A stretch of 64,000 nucleotides of DNA from Longimicrobiales bacterium (GCA_028284495.1 JANQRP010000035.1:62001-126000), one strand, 5' to 3'; counted from the first letter of the stretch, positions 28,045 through 38,919 are shown. The notes: generated by a model not told the origin, from the letters alone. A program made the numbers and translations.

Positions 28045-29583
28045 TCACCGCCAGACGAAGCGGCTGGTGGTCGTGTAGCCGCCCCGCTCGTAGACGAGCT
28101 CGATGGTGCGACCGCGGTAGTCGGCACGGATCTCGGCGAAGAGCTCGGCTGCCTGCTCGGCGCTCGTCACGCGGGCGCGGCCGACTCCCGCCACCCCGAT
28201 GCCCTGCAGGACGTCGCCCTGGCGCAGGCCGAGCGCCTGCGAGAGCTCGGCCGAGATGCCGGTGATGAGTGCGCCCTGCTCCGAGAGGACGCCCCGCTCG
28301 CTCGCGATGGCGGGTGTGACGGAGACCATCTCGAGGTCTTCGATCGCCTCGACCCGCTCGGCGCTCATCGACGGAAGCGTTCCGGCGATGAGGCGGATGG
28401 GGGTGCTCTGGCCCTCGACCTCCAGCGTGAGCTCGTCGCCGGGGCGGGCGTCGAGGGTCGCGTCCTCCCAGTCGAGCGGCGCGAGGACGCGCCGTCCGTC
28501 CACCGTGAGGATCCGCCGTCCGGCCCGCAGGCCCGCGCGGGCCGCCGGCGAGTCGCCGAGAACGCGACTGACGAGGACGCCGCGCGTCCGACCCCAGACG
28601 TCCGCCTCGGCGGCCTCGACGTCGATGCCGAGCCAGGCCCGGCGCACCTCGCCGTGCGTGAGGATCTCCTCGGCGATGCCGAGGGCACGGTCGATCGGGA
28701 TCGCGAAGCCGAGACCCTCGCTGCCGCCGGAGCGGGAGAAGATCGCCGTGTTCACACCGACCACCTGCCCGAGGACGTTGACCAGCGGTCCACCCGAATT
28801 GCCGGGGTTGATCGCCGCGTCGGTCTGGATCATCCCGAGCTGCAGGCTCTCGTCGCCACCCTGCGGGATGATGTGGCGCCCCGTGGCGCTCACCACGCCG
28901 GTGGTGACGCTCGGCTCGGAGTTGGCGATGAGGTTGCCGAAGGGATTCCCGATCGCCACGACCCATTCGCCGATGTACAGCTGGCGCGAGGTGCCGAGCG
29001 GTATCTCGGGGAGAGCAGCCTCGGTGTCGACGCGCAGGACGGCCACGTCGGTGAGCGCGTCGGAGCCGACGACCTCGGCGGGATAGTCGTTCCCGTCCGG
29101 GAGCGTGACCTGGACGCGCTCCGCGCCTCTCACGACATGCTCGTTGGTGAGAAGGATCCCGGCGTCCCCGTCGATCACGAAGCCGGACCCGTAGCTGGCC
29201 GCGCGTTCGGTGCGGGGGCGCATCATGTCGAAGATCGATCGCGAGCGGACCTCGCGGCTGCTGATCACGCTGATGGTCGCCACACCCGGCGCGACCCGAC
29301 TCGCGGCCCGCACGATCGCCGTCCGGCGGGACTCGTCGACCGACTGGCCGGCGGCGTCCTGAGGTCGCTGCCCGACATCGTCGGACGCGCCGAGGCTCTC
29401 ATCGGCGATGCCGAGGGCGGGCTCGCCGGCCTCGGGCTCGAAGTCCGCCGGTGTCTCGATCTCGAACCGCGGAGTGGCCGTGGCGTCCCCGGGCGCCGGG
29501 ACGGCCATCGCCATCCCGTCGTCGTCGGGACCGCACGACGCCAGCGCGAGCGTCGCGAGGAGCAGGCCTGAGAGTCGCTTCAT
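28045..29583 (-). CDS. DegP/HtrA-type serine protease, lipoprotein
   Basis: A 512-residue envelope protease. A lipoprotein signal (LLLATLALASC, lipid on Cys17) replaces the plain signal peptide of DegP, so it is probably held in a membrane facing the periplasm. The trypsin-like domain (about 85-290) has the full triad: His149 in LTNEHVV, Asp179 in LTDVAVLR and Ser263 in NPGNSGGPL. Two PDZ-like domains follow (about 315-395 and 410-512). Such proteases degrade or refold damaged envelope proteins. ATG 29583 gives the signal; nine codons of the longer frame do not add one. It sits between fsa and purB in the same direction, with 61 bases before purB. Confidence 0.9.
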   Translation of the reverse strand: MKRLSGLLLATLALASCGPDDDGMAMAVPAPGDATATPRFEIETPADFEPEAGEPALGIADESLGASDDVGQRPQDAAGQSVDESRRTAIVRAASRVAPGVATISVISSREVRSRSIFDMMRPRTERAASYGSGFVIDGDAGILLTNEHVVRGAERVQVTLPDGNDYPAEVVGSDALTDVAVLRVDTEAALPEIPLGTSRQLYIGEWVVAIGNPFGNLIANSEPSVTTGVVSATGRHIIPQGGDESLQLGMIQTDAAINPGNSGGPLVNVLGQVVGVNTAIFSRSGGSEGLGFAIPIDRALGIAEEILTHGEVRRAWLGIDVEAAEADVWGRTRGVLVSRVLGDSPAARAGLRAGRRILTVDGRRVLAPLDWEDATLDARPGDELTLEVEGQSTPIRLIAGTLPSMSAERVEAIEDLEMVSVTPAIASERGVLSEQGALITGISAELSQALGLRQGDVLQGIGVAGVGRARVTSAEQAAELFAEIRADYRGRTIELVYERGGYTTTSRFVWR

Positions 29584-29606
29584 CGCCGTCCTCCGCGGGC
29601 GATCGG

Positions 29607-30263
29607 TCAAAGCTCCTTGCCGGTCGACTTCCAGTCGGCGAGGAACGCTTCGAGCCCCTTGTCCGTGAGCGGGTGCTTCAGCAGCTGGTACAGCACTTTC
29701 GGCGGCAGGGTCGCGCAGTCCGCGCCGATCGTCATGGACTCGACCATGTGGAGCGGGTGGCGGATCGAGGCGGCGAGGATCTGCGTGTCGATCCCGTAGT
29801 TGTCGTACACCTGCCGGATCTGGGCGATCAGCTCCATTCCCTCGCCGCCGATGTCGTCGAGCCGGCCGATGAAGGGAGAGATGTACGTCGCCCCGGCCTT
29901 GGCCGCGAGGAGCGCCTGGGGTGCGGAAAAGCAGAGCGTGACATTGGTCTTCACACCCTTCGACGTGAGCGCCCGGCAGGCTCGCAGCCCATCCTCGGTC
30001 AGCGGGAGCTTCACGACGATGTTGTCCGCCAGCGCCGCCAGCCGCGTGCCCTCCTCGACCATTCCCTCGGCGTCCAGCGCGACCACCTCGGCGGACACCG
30101 GACCGTCGACGGCGTCGCAGATCGCCATGAAGGTGTCCTGCGGATCGCCGTCACCCGCCACCTTCGCCATGAGCGACGGGTTCGTCGTCACGCCGTCGAT
30201 GAGTCCGGCATCGGCGGCGCGGCGGATTTCGGAGACTTCGGCGGTGTCGAGGAAGATCTTCAT
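29607..30263 (-). CDS. fsa: Fructose-6-phosphate aldolase/short transaldolase
   Basis: A 218-residue member of the short transaldolase family. The start [24 protein letters not shown] near 25-31 and the Schiff-base lysine Lys85 in [13 protein letters not shown] are typical, as is [16 protein letters not shown]. These proteins work either as transaldolase (moving dihydroxyacetone units in the pentose phosphate pathway) or as fructose-6-phosphate aldolase; the sequence alone does not settle which. The length of 215-220 fits both. It lies 23 bases ahead of htrA and 75 after truA, all on one strand. Confidence 0.88.
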   Translation of the reverse strand: MKIFLDTAEVSEIRRAADAGLIDGVTTNPSLMAKVAGDGDPQDTFMAICDAVDGPVSAEVVALDAEGMVEEGTRLAALADNIVVKLPLTEDGLRACRALTSKGVKTNVTLCFSAPQALLAAKAGATYISPFIGRLDDIGGEGMELIAQIRQVYDNYGIDTQILAASIRHPLHMVESMTIGADCATLPPKVLYQLLKHPLTDKGLEAFLADWKSTGKEL

Positions 30264-30338
30264 CGGGGCTCGGGCGGTCGGGTCGAAGGGGCGTGTCGGC
30301 GCTGCACCGGGATCTCCGAAGCTCCCGCTCCGGAGACA

Positions 30339-31109
30339 TCAAACATAACGAACTCGGGCGAGGAAGAGGCCCTCGGGAGGGGCCGGTGGCGATGTCACCA
30401 GTTCGCCCTCCGGATCCTCCAGGAGGCGCGCCAGGTCGACGGCCGGACGGGCACCGAGGCCGATCTCGACGAGCGTCCCCACGAGATACCGAACCATGTG
30501 ATGAAGGTACCGGTCGGCCGTGATCCGGAACTCGCTGCCCATCTCCCAGCGCGCCCACCGGATGTCGTGTACGGTGCACCTGTCTCCACGTTCTGGCTGG
30601 CCGGCCTTGGCGAAGGCGAGGAAGGAGTGCTCGCCGAGCAGCACTCGCGCGGTGTCCCGCATCAGGTCGAGGTCGGGCGGCGTTCGCAGCGGCCAGCAGA
30701 AGGGGCGGTGGAAGGGTGACGCGGCGCGGGCGTCCAGCCCGAGCCGGTAGTGGTACGTCCGCTCCAGAGCGTCGAAGCGCGGGTGGAAGTCGGCGGCACA
30801 CTCCTCGACCTCCTGCATCCAGATGCCGTCCGGGAGAAGCCCGTTGAGCGCGCGTCGAAGCTCGTCCGTGGACCAGCTCTCGGGCATGTCGACGGCCGCC
30901 ACCTGACCGATCGCATGAACGCCGGTGTCGGTCCGCCCGGACCCGTGGACCGGCCTGCGGCGGCCGGAGATGCGCTCGAGCACCGCCTCGATCTCGCCCT
31001 GGACGGTCGAGACGTCGGGCTGCACCTGCCACCCGTGGAATCCCGAGCCGTCGTAATGGACGAGCAGGCGGAATCGCCGGGTGGGTTCGTTCGCGTCGGA
31101 GTCGTTCAC
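30339..31109 (-). CDS. truA: tRNA pseudouridine synthase A
   Basis: The enzyme that makes pseudouridine at positions 38-40 of tRNA. The catalytic Asp61 is in GSGRTDTGVHAIGQ, the start has RLLVHYDGSGFHGWQVQ, and the C-terminal half has YLHHMVRYLVGTLVEIGLG. With GTG 31109 it is 256 residues, near the usual 245-270. Further GTG codons in the same frame at 31124 and 31139 come from a 15-bp tandem repeat, and the frame stays open further still, so the true start is not certain and may vary by repeat number. No ribosome site is visible before any of them. It is divergent from trpD. Confidence 0.87.
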   Translation of the reverse strand: MNDSDANEPTRRFRLLVHYDGSGFHGWQVQPDVSTVQGEIEAVLERISGRRRPVHGSGRTDTGVHAIGQVAAVDMPESWSTDELRRALNGLLPDGIWMQEVEECAADFHPRFDALERTYHYRLGLDARAASPFHRPFCWPLRTPPDLDLMRDTARVLLGEHSFLAFAKAGQPERGDRCTVHDIRWARWEMGSEFRITADRYLHHMVRYLVGTLVEIGLGARPAVDLARLLEDPEGELVTSPPAPPEGLFLARVRYV

Positions 31110-31111
31110 GG

Positions 31112-31141
31112 GTGGGTCGGTCACGCGTGGGTCGGTCACGC
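31112..31141. repeat. 15-bp tandem repeat over the truA start
   Basis: GTGGGTCGGTCACGC is present twice in a row, with five more matching bases after it. On the minus strand each copy encodes five residues (VTDPR/VTDPP) and supplies a GTG in the truA frame. Changes in copy number would lengthen or shorten the truA N-terminus without shifting frame and would alter the spacing to trpD. Confidence 0.85.
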
Positions 31142-31237
31142 GTGGGAAGGTACGCGTTGACGGAGACCGGCCCCACCCCCACGATCGACCTGCGCCGTCA
31201 CCACGCGTTCCGCTGTTCCCTCGCGCCACCCACCGAC

Positions 31238-32272
31238 ATGACCGACCCGACCCCGCTCGATCTCTCCACGACCCTCCGCGCGGTCGTGTCCGGGGGCACG
31301 CTCACGGTGGCCGAGGCGGAGGCCATGGTGTCGGGGTTCGTGTCCGGCGACGCGTCGGAGCTGCAGGTCGGCGCGCTGCTCGCCGCGATCCAGACCAGAG
31401 GTCCGGCGCCCGCCGAGGTCGCGGGCGGCGTGCGCGCCCTCCGCGGCGCGATGCGCAGGGTCGAGGTCTCGTTACCCGACACGCTCGTCGACACGGCAGG
31501 GACGGGCGGCGGGAGCATCACGACGTTCAATATCTCGACGGCGGCGGCCCTCGTGGCGGCGGGCGCGGGCGTCCGGATGGCCAAGCACGGGAATCGATCC
31601 TTCACGTCCCGGTCGGGCAGCGCGGACGTGCTCGAGGCGCTCGGCGTCCGTATCGACCTGGAGCCCGCACGCATGGCCGAGATCCTGGAGGACGTCGGCA
31701 TCGTGTTCATGTTCGCGCCCCTGCTCCATCCGGCGATGCGGCACGTCGGGCCCGTCCGGCGGGCCCTCGGGATCCCCACGCTGATGAACCTCCTCGGGCC
31801 CCTCACGAACCCGGCGGGCGCACGCCGCCAGGTGGTCGGCGTGTCGGATCCCGCGCTCGTCCCGCTGATCGTCGGAGCCCTCCGCGAGCTGGGTCACCTC
31901 CGTGCGGTGGTCTTCCATGGCGACGGGATGGACGAGGTCAGTCCGCTGGGTACGAGCCGAATCGCCGAGCTCGACGCCGACGGCCTGAAGGAGTACGAGG
32001 TGACCCCCGCGGACCTGGGCGAGGAGATCCATCCCGCTGACGGCCTCGCGGGTGGGGAGCCGGAGGACAACGCCCGCGTGATCCGCGGCGTGCTGTCGGG
32101 GAAGAGGGGGGGCGCCGCCAGGAGCGCGGTAGTCATGAACGCTGCCGCGGCCATCCTCGTCGCGGGGCGCGTCAAATCGTTGGCGGACGCCGCGGACGTG
32201 GCGCGCGAGAGCATCGACTCGGGCGCGGCGGCGGCGAAGCTCGAGGACCTGACGTCGGCCTCGAACGCCTGA
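31238..32272 (+). CDS. trpD: Anthranilate phosphoribosyltransferase
   Basis: A 344-residue enzyme that adds the PRPP ribosyl group to anthranilate in tryptophan synthesis. PRPP binding is shown by GTGGGS (about 88-93) and NIST (98-101), KHGNRSFTSRSGSADVLEALG follows (about 116-136), and the magnesium site lies in HGDGMDE. ATG 31238 starts the helical N-terminal domain; the longer frame upstream is made of the tandem repeat read on the other strand. It is the first trp gene of the cluster but is cut off from trpC by lexA on the minus strand. trpE and trpG are not in the window. Confidence 0.94.
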   Translation: MTDPTPLDLSTTLRAVVSGGTLTVAEAEAMVSGFVSGDASELQVGALLAAIQTRGPAPAEVAGGVRALRGAMRRVEVSLPDTLVDTAGTGGGSITTFNISTAAALVAAGAGVRMAKHGNRSFTSRSGSADVLEALGVRIDLEPARMAEILEDVGIVFMFAPLLHPAMRHVGPVRRALGIPTLMNLLGPLTNPAGARRQVVGVSDPALVPLIVGALRELGHLRAVVFHGDGMDEVSPLGTSRIAELDADGLKEYEVTPADLGEEIHPADGLAGGEPEDNARVIRGVLSGKRGGAARSAVVMNAAAAILVAGRVKSLADAADVARESIDSGAAAAKLEDLTSASNA

Positions 32273-32274
32273 TC

Positions 32275-32337
32275 CACCGGTCGGCGGGGCCGCACCGCCG
32301 GTGCGCCGAGGTCCGACCGGCCTCGGTTGCCGGACCT
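32275..32337. terminator. Two hairpins between convergent trpD and lexA
   Basis: CACCGG-T-CGG (32275-32284) pairs with CCG-CCGGTG (32295-32303), nine pairs with a single bulge. AGGTCCG (32309-32315) pairs with CGGACCT (32331-32337), seven perfect pairs, reaching into the lexA stop codon. Neither has a T run. They would be factor-assisted ends at best, but the site between convergent genes fits. Confidence 0.35.
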
Positions 32338-32950
32338 AGTCGTACTTCCGGATCACGCCGACCACGACCCCCTGGATCCGTACGTTGCCGGCCGGCTCCA
32401 CGATCGGCTGCATGGTCGCGTTCGCGGGCTGAAGCCGGATCCGGTTGCCGGGCTCGCGGTAGAGCTTCTTCACGGTCGCCGACTCGTCTCCGACCAGCGC
32501 CACGACCATCTGGCCGTCCTCGGCGCTGTCCTGTGACGCCACCACGATGAAGTCGCCGTCCCGGATCTGCTCGTCGATCATCGAGTTCCCCTGGACGCGG
32601 AGCACGTAGTTCTCGCGGCCACGACGCACCATGTCGGGCGGCACGTCCAGCGACTCGTCGTCCTGGATCGCCTCGATCGGAAGACCGGCGGCGACCGTTC
32701 CCAGCAACGGCAGCGGGATGGTCGCCACGCCGCCGCCGTCATCCTCGACCAGCTCGATCGATCGACTCTCGTTGTAGGCCTTCCTGATGTAGCCCTTGCG
32801 CTCGAGGTTGCTCAGGTGCTCGTGCACCGTGGCCAGGGAGGAGTACCCGAAGTGTTGCGCGATCTCCTCGAAGCTCGGAGCATATCCCCGGTCGTCGATG
32901 AACGCCCGAATGTGGTCGAGAATCTGTTTCTGTCGCTTGGTGAGCGGCAT
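32336..32950 (-). CDS. lexA: LexA repressor, SOS response
   Basis: A 204-residue repressor-protease. The N-terminal winged helix (about 1-65) reads MPLTKRQKQILDHIRAFIDDRGYAPSFEEIA, followed by the self-cleavage site Ala88-Gly89 in LLGTVAAGLP and the Ser-Lys pair Ser123 (VQGNSMID) and Lys161 (SATVKKLY). On DNA damage RecA filaments trigger self-cleavage and the SOS genes open. ATG 32950 begins the homology. It is divergent from trpC, and its upstream region carries spaced CCCGAA repeats that may be its own operator. It lies inside the trp cluster on the opposite strand. Confidence 0.94.
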   Translation of the reverse strand: MPLTKRQKQILDHIRAFIDDRGYAPSFEEIAQHFGYSSLATVHEHLSNLERKGYIRKAYNESRSIELVEDDGGGVATIPLPLLGTVAAGLPIEAIQDDESLDVPPDMVRRGRENYVLRVQGNSMIDEQIRDGDFIVVASQDSAEDGQMVVALVGDESATVKKLYREPGNRIRLQPANATMQPIVEPAGNVRIQGVVVGVIRKYD

Positions 32951-33016
32951 CGGCCGTGGCCCCCTGGCGTCGGAACGGAGTCGGTGGGGAGTCGTGACGG
33001 GCCCGTCGCGAACGAA

Positions 33017-33058
33017 CCCGAAGAGGACCCGAACAAGGTATCCCGAACGTTGCCCGAA
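33017..33058. promoter_or_regulatory. Spaced CCCGAA repeats upstream of lexA, possible operator
   Basis: CCCGAA occurs at 33017, 33028, 33042 and 33053, spaced 11, 14 and 11 bases; two of these continue as CCCGAAC, read from the lexA side as GTTCGGG. LexA boxes in other phyla use GTTC or GAAC half-sites in direct or inverted order, and LexA usually represses itself. Neither the Gram-positive CGAAC-N4-GTTCG nor the alphaproteobacterial GTTC-N7-GTTC is matched exactly, so this is only a candidate. Confidence 0.35.
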
Positions 33059-33862
33059 ACGCAAGGAGCCCGTCGCACCGATATCCTGTCGAGGATCGTG
33101 GCCACCAAGGAAGCCGAGGTGGCCGACCTCCGACGTCAGGCGGGGGAGCTGCGCGCGGCCGCCGCGGACCAGCCCGCACCGCGGGGGTTCCGACGTGCGC
33201 TGATCGGCGGCGACGTCCGCGTGATCAGCGAGGTGAAGCGGCGTTCGCCCGGTGCGGGGGAAATCCGCCCGGGGCTCGATCCGGCGGAGCTGGCAGCCAC
33301 CTACGAGGACGCCGGCGCCGCGGCGCTGTCGGTGCTCACCGACGGCACCTGGTTCGGTGGGTCGTTGGACGACCTCCGCGCGGCGCGGGCCGCGGTCGCG
33401 CTTCCGGCGCTTCGAAAGGACTTCACGATCGACGAGGTCCAGATCGTGGAGGCGCGCGCCGCGGGCGCCGACGCCGTGCTCCTGATCGCGCGGATCCTCG
33501 ACGACCATCAGCTCCGCGGATTCCGTGAAGCCGCCGAGGCGCTCGGCATGGACGCACTCGTCGAGGTCCACGACGCCGAGGAGCTCGAGCGAGCGCGTTC
33601 GTCGGGCGCCCGCGTGATCGGGATCAACAACCGGGACCTCTCCACCTTCCGGACCGACCTTGCGGTGAGCGAGCGACTGGTGGCCGAGCTTCCCCTGGAC
33701 GTCGTAACCGTGTCCGAGAGCGGCATCCGGTCCGCCGCCGAGGTGGAGCGGCTCGGGCGGGCGGGGATCCACGCGGTGCTCGTCGGGGAGACGTTCCTTC
33801 GGGCGGAGCGGCCGGGCGACGCCGTGCGCGGGCTCGCGGCCCACCCCAGGGTCGAGCGATGA
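33050..33862 (+). CDS. trpC: Indole-3-glycerol phosphate synthase
   Basis: The TIM-barrel enzyme that closes the indole ring from CdRP. Key motifs are [14 protein letters not shown] at the start, [12 protein letters not shown] (about 59-70, with the catalytic Glu and Lys), [19 protein letters not shown] and VSESGIRS. The start is uncertain: TTG 33050 gives 270 residues and a usual family beginning, while GTG 32984 would add 22 codons through the lexA promoter region. No clear ribosome site marks either. It overlaps trpF by four bases (ATGA). Confidence 0.92.
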   Translation: MPETQGARRTDILSRIVATKEAEVADLRRQAGELRAAAADQPAPRGFRRALIGGDVRVISEVKRRSPGAGEIRPGLDPAELAATYEDAGAAALSVLTDGTWFGGSLDDLRAARAAVALPALRKDFTIDEVQIVEARAAGADAVLLIARILDDHQLRGFREAAEALGMDALVEVHDAEELERARSSGARVIGINNRDLSTFRTDLAVSERLVAELPLDVVTVSESGIRSAAEVERLGRAGIHAVLVGETFLRAERPGDAVRGLAAHPRVER

Positions 33863-34548
33863 GCGAGCGAGGCGGCGCCGGACGGGTGATGGTGAAGATC
33901 TGCGGAGTCATGCGCACCGACGACGCGATCGTCGCGGCGCATGCCGGCGCCGACTACGTAGGCGCGATCCTGTCGCCGGGGTTCGGGCGGTCCGTCCCGA
34001 TCGAGAACGCCGTGGCCTACGGCGCCGAGACCGGGTTGCCCGTGGTCGGCGTGACGGTGGACGAGACCTTCGACGCTCTCGTGCGCCTCGGCGAGGAGGC
34101 GGAGCTGTCGGTGCTCCAGCTCCACGGCACCGAGCCTCCCGAGCTGGTAGCCCGCCTCCGCGAGGCCGGTCCCTGGCGGGTCTGGAAGGCGCTGCGCGTA
34201 CGCAGCGGGGAGGAGATCGAGGAGGCGCTCGACCGATATGGACCGGTGGCCGACGGACTCCTGCTCGACGGCTGGCACCCGGAGCATCGCGGGGGGTCGG
34301 GCGTTCGATTCCCCTGGGATCTCCTCTCGCCCCTTCGCGATGGCTTCCCGGACGGGTTAACCTTCATTGCGGCAGGTGGCCTCACGCCCGAGAACGTCGG
34401 CGACGCCATCCGTCACATGCGCCCCGACGTCGTGGACGTGAGTTCCGGCGTGGAGATCGCGCACGGCGTGAAGGAGCCGGGGCGGGTCCGCTCGTTCGTG
34501 CGCGGCGCTCGCAGCGCGGCGCGGCAGGAAACACGCGAACAGACCTGA
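33859..34548 (+). CDS. trpF: Phosphoribosylanthranilate isomerase
   Basis: A 229-residue TIM-barrel isomerase converting PRA to CdRP. The catalytic Cys is in [13 protein letters not shown] (about residues 11-23) and the general acid Asp in [17 protein letters not shown]; the phosphate-binding end is [11 protein letters not shown] and VDVSSGVE. The first ten residues (SERGGAGRV) are an extension and the last 20 are Arg/Ala-rich. Its start overlaps the trpC stop by four bases and trpB follows after 11. Confidence 0.93.
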   Translation: MSERGGAGRVMVKICGVMRTDDAIVAAHAGADYVGAILSPGFGRSVPIENAVAYGAETGLPVVGVTVDETFDALVRLGEEAELSVLQLHGTEPPELVARLREAGPWRVWKALRVRSGEEIEEALDRYGPVADGLLLDGWHPEHRGGSGVRFPWDLLSPLRDGFPDGLTFIAAGGLTPENVGDAIRHMRPDVVDVSSGVEIAHGVKEPGRVRSFVRGARSAARQETREQT

Positions 34549-34559
34549 ACCCGACCACG

Positions 34560-35758
<1,199 letters not shown>

Positions 35759-35762
<4 letters not shown>

Positions 35763-37480
35763 CCGGCGAGGGCCTCACGATCGGCGAAGGCGGGATGGGG
35801 GCGACCCTTCCGCTCGACCAGGTGCGCGAGCTGATCGTGACCCTCGGGAAGGCGCTCCGCGCATCCCAGCTCTACGACCAGAACAACCCGGTCTACAAGC
35901 GCTTCGTGCAGGCGCTGTCCGACGAGTTCGGCGCGCTGTGGGCCGAGATGTCCGAGCTCGTCCTGAGCGTGAACGAGGAGGAGCTCGTCCTCGAGGGCGA
36001 GGCGGTCTACTCCAGCCGCACGCGCTCCGACTCGCTCGCGTTCCTGCTCTTCAAGGACGGGATCCGCGTGCTGCACTTCACGCCGGGTTTCGAGAGCGAG
36101 GTCCCGCGGTTTCTCGACATCCTCAATCAGGCCCGGCGCGCGCGCGAGGACGACGACGACCTCCTGACGCTGCTGTGGGAGGCCGAGTTCACGCACTTCA
36201 CGTACCGGTACGTGGATCTGCTGGCCGAGGGCGTGGCGGTTCCCGAGGCCGGCCTCGGGGCCGATCAGTCGGAGCTCGAACAGGCCCTCGAGGAGGCGCG
36301 CGCCGAGGACGAGGCGGCCGTGTCGGGCGCCGCCGCCGAGGAGCAGCCGCCGGCAACCGTCAGTCAGGACGACTTCAATCCGACGCTGTACGCGCTTGAC
36401 GCCGCAGAGATGGAGGCGCTTCGCCGGAGCATCGAGGGCGAGCACGCGCGCGACGTGCGCGGTGCCGTGATCGACGCGCTCTTCGACCGCTTCGAGGACG
36501 GCGACGTCGAGCGCCGGGACGAAGTCTTCGACATCGTGGACGGGCTCCTGCCGGCCTTCATGGCGAGGGGCGAGATCGCGGCCGCCACCCGCATCCTCCG
36601 CCAGCTCCGGTCGTACGAGCTCGCGAAGGCGGTGTCCGGTCCACACGTGCAGCGCATCACCGAGCTGCTCGATCGCCTCTCCGCCACGGAGACGCTCCAT
36701 CAGCTGATCGAGGCGATGGAGGTCGGGACGATCTCTCCCGATCCGTCGGACCTCGCCGGGTTCCTGGGGTTCCTTCGTGGCGGGGCGCTCGCGGTACTGG
36801 TTCGCGCCACCTTCGACACCGAGTCGCTCGATCTGAAGCGGATCCTCGGCGGGGCGGTCGAGACGATCGCCCGGCGCGACTCGGATTCGGTGCGCGAGCT
36901 GCTCTCCTCCGACGACGAGATGCTCGCGGCCGCGGCGGCGAGGATCGTCGCCGAGCAGCGGATCGAGTCCGCCGCGGGCGGGCTCCGCGACCTCCTGTTC
37001 AGCGCGCACGCGAACGTCCGCCACGCAGCCGTGCAGGCGGTGGGAGCGCTCCGCGTCCCCACGCTGATGGGAGCGATCGTCGAACTGCTCGACGACATCG
37101 AGCCGGAGATCCGGATCGAGGCCGCACGGGTGCTCGGGAGCGTCCGGTACCGGGCCGGCGCGCAGATCTTCCGCGAGATTCTCGATTCGAAGGCGCTCCG
37201 GCAGTCGGACCGCCGGGAGATCATCGCCTTCTTCGAGGCGTACGGCCGCATCGGAGATCCGGGCGCCGAGGAGCGCCTCGACAAGTATCTCAACGGCCGT
37301 GGCTTCCTCGGTCGGCGCGAGAGCAGCGAGATCCGAGCGGCCGCGGCCCTCGGACTCGGACGGATCGGGTCGTCCGAGGCGCTGGTGGCGCTCGATCGCG
37401 CCGCGGCGGACGACGACGCCGTGGTCCGGAGCGCGGTAGCCCGGGCCCTCTCGATGGATCGCGGTGAGGCCGAGGCATGA
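35759..37480 (+). CDS. HEAT-repeat protein with an N-terminal domain shared with the next gene
   Basis: A 573-residue soluble protein with no signal peptide. An N-terminal domain (about 20-155) matches in order and spacing the same region of the HD-GYP protein after it: [12 protein letters not shown] against LHGAMRALKLYP, then [23 protein letters not shown] against HGIGALGILPGVQKNEWAPFLSLV. An acidic Ala/Glu linker (about 160-205) follows, then a helical half with HEAT-like repeats (about 390-565), such as [18 protein letters not shown] and [20 protein letters not shown] repeats bind other proteins, so a scaffold or partner of the HD-GYP protein is a reasonable guess. Start and stop overlap trpB (GTGA) and the next gene (ATGA). 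Confidence 0.72.
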
Positions 37481-38919
37481 CCGACGGCGGCATGCTCGCC
37501 GGCGGCGGTGGGCGAGGCGGAGCCGGCATCCAGGCCGAAGGCCGGCGGCTTCTCACCACGCTCCACGGCGCCATGCGCGCGCTCAAGCTCTACCCGCTCG
37601 AGAACGAGGCGGTGCAGCAGGCGATCGCCGAACTCCAGTCCGCGGTCGAGGCCGTCCATGCGCGCGGCGAGGGACTCGAGCTGCGGGTCGTTGGCGAGTT
37701 CTTCTTCCTGAACGATACCCGGCTGCGCCTCGACCTCTCGAACTTCGCCACCTTCGGGAACGTGGGTCAGGCGCTGCGCGCCCACGGCATCGGTGCGCTC
37801 GGCATCCTGCCGGGCGTTCAGAAGAACGAGTGGGCTCCCTTCCTGTCGCTCGTCGCGCGCGATCCGGGCGACGATCCGCTGCAGACCTTCCTCGGCCGCC
37901 TCTCGGACACCCCCGTCGCGCACATCGAGCCGGACGCCGAGAGCGAGCACGGGGACGACCTCGAGGAGGAGGAGGTTCTCGAGCAGGCCAAACGGACGTA
38001 CGCGCAGTCCGTGCGGCTCGCGAAGGACGTCATGAGCGACGTCCGGCTCGGGAAGGCCGTGAATGCCCGCAAGGTCAAGCGCGCGGTGCAGGGCATCGTC
38101 GACCAGGTGCTCGCGGACGAGCCGTCGATCATCACGATGACCACGCTGCGCGACTTCGACGAGTACACGTTCACCCACTCCGTGAACGTCTGCATCTTCA
38201 GCGTCGTCATCGGCCAGCGGCTCGGGCTCGAGCGGCTCGACCTGTACGAGCTGGGCCTCGGCGCACTCCTTCACGACGTGGGCAAGATGCGGATCCCCCA
38301 CGACATCGTGACGAAGCCGGGAAGCCTGACCGACGACGAGTGGCACCAGATCCGGGAGCACCCCACCCTCGGACTTCTCCACCTCTTCCGAACGGGCGCC
38401 TTCATCGACATTCCGTACCGCCAGATGCTCATGGCGTACGAGCACCACATGCGGATCGACGGCTCGGGGTATCCCGAGAATCGCCGGGAGCGGAACCCGT
38501 CGCTCTTCAGCCGGATCGTCGCCGTGGCGGACGGCTTCGATGCCGCGACGTCGGTGCGCAGCTACCAGCACAAGCCGTGGGGCGCGGACCAGGTGCTCCG
38601 CGAGATGCGCGAGAATCCCAAGCGCGGGTACGACCCGCTTCTCGTGAAGGCGCTCATCTCCGCGACCGGCGTGTTCCCGGTCGGTACGCTGGTGATCCTC
38701 GACAGCTATGAGCTCGCCGTCGTGGCGCGGACGAACCCCGACCCGGACCTCCTGCACCTTCCGGTGGTCCGCATCATCTCCGACGCGATGGGGGTCCCGG
38801 TCGCGCAGCCCGTCGATCTGGACCTGGCCGTCGAGCAGTCGAGCGGCTCCGGTCGCGCGATCCTCAAGACGACCGATCCGCAGAAGTACGGCATCCGCGT
38901 CGCCGACTACCTGATCTGA
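37477..38919 (+). CDS. HD-GYP domain phosphodiesterase
   Basis: A 480-residue protein. Residues about 20-155 are the domain shared with the HEAT-repeat protein before it; an acidic stretch (ESEHGDDLEEEEVLEQ) comes next; the HD-GYP domain runs from about 215 to 400, with HD in GALLHDVGKMRIP (about 266-267) and the GYP motif in HHMRIDGSGYP (about 323-333). HD-GYP enzymes degrade cyclic di-GMP (some 3',3'-cGAMP). The metal residues look complete, so it is probably active. The last 80 residues are a small beta-rich domain common after HD-GYP. No GGDEF or PilZ protein is in the window. It lies 41 bases before trpA in the same direction. Confidence 0.85.
   Translation: MTDGGMLAGGGGRGGAGIQAEGRRLLTTLHGAMRALKLYPLENEAVQQAIAELQSAVEAVHARGEGLELRVVGEFFFLNDTRLRLDLSNFATFGNVGQALRAHGIGALGILPGVQKNEWAPFLSLVARDPGDDPLQTFLGRLSDTPVAHIEPDAESEHGDDLEEEEVLEQAKRTYAQSVRLAKDVMSDVRLGKAVNARKVKRAVQGIVDQVLADEPSIITMTTLRDFDEYTFTHSVNVCIFSVVIGQRLGLERLDLYELGLGALLHDVGKMRIPHDIVTKPGSLTDDEWHQIREHPTLGLLHLFRTGAFIDIPYRQMLMAYEHHMRIDGSGYPENRRERNPSLFSRIVAVADGFDAATSVRSYQHKPWGADQVLREMRENPKRGYDPLLVKALISATGVFPVGTLVILDSYELAVVARTNPDPDLLHLPVVRIISDAMGVPVAQPVDLDLAVEQSSGSGRAILKTTDPQKYGIRVADYLI

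Noticed and set aside
31157..31185. A sigma-70 promoter for trpD starting with TTGACG
   Set aside because: The -35 is fair but no acceptable -10 lies at 16-19 bases.
32951..33049. A standard Gram-positive or alphaproteobacterial LexA box before lexA
   Set aside because: Neither CGAAC-N4-GTTCG nor GTTC-N7-GTTC is present; only the looser CCCGAA series is reported.
36278..36288. GAACAGGCCCT inside the HEAT-repeat gene as a third copy of the 18-bp repeat
   Set aside because: Only 11 bases match and they fall inside coding sequence without a stop codon, as expected by chance.
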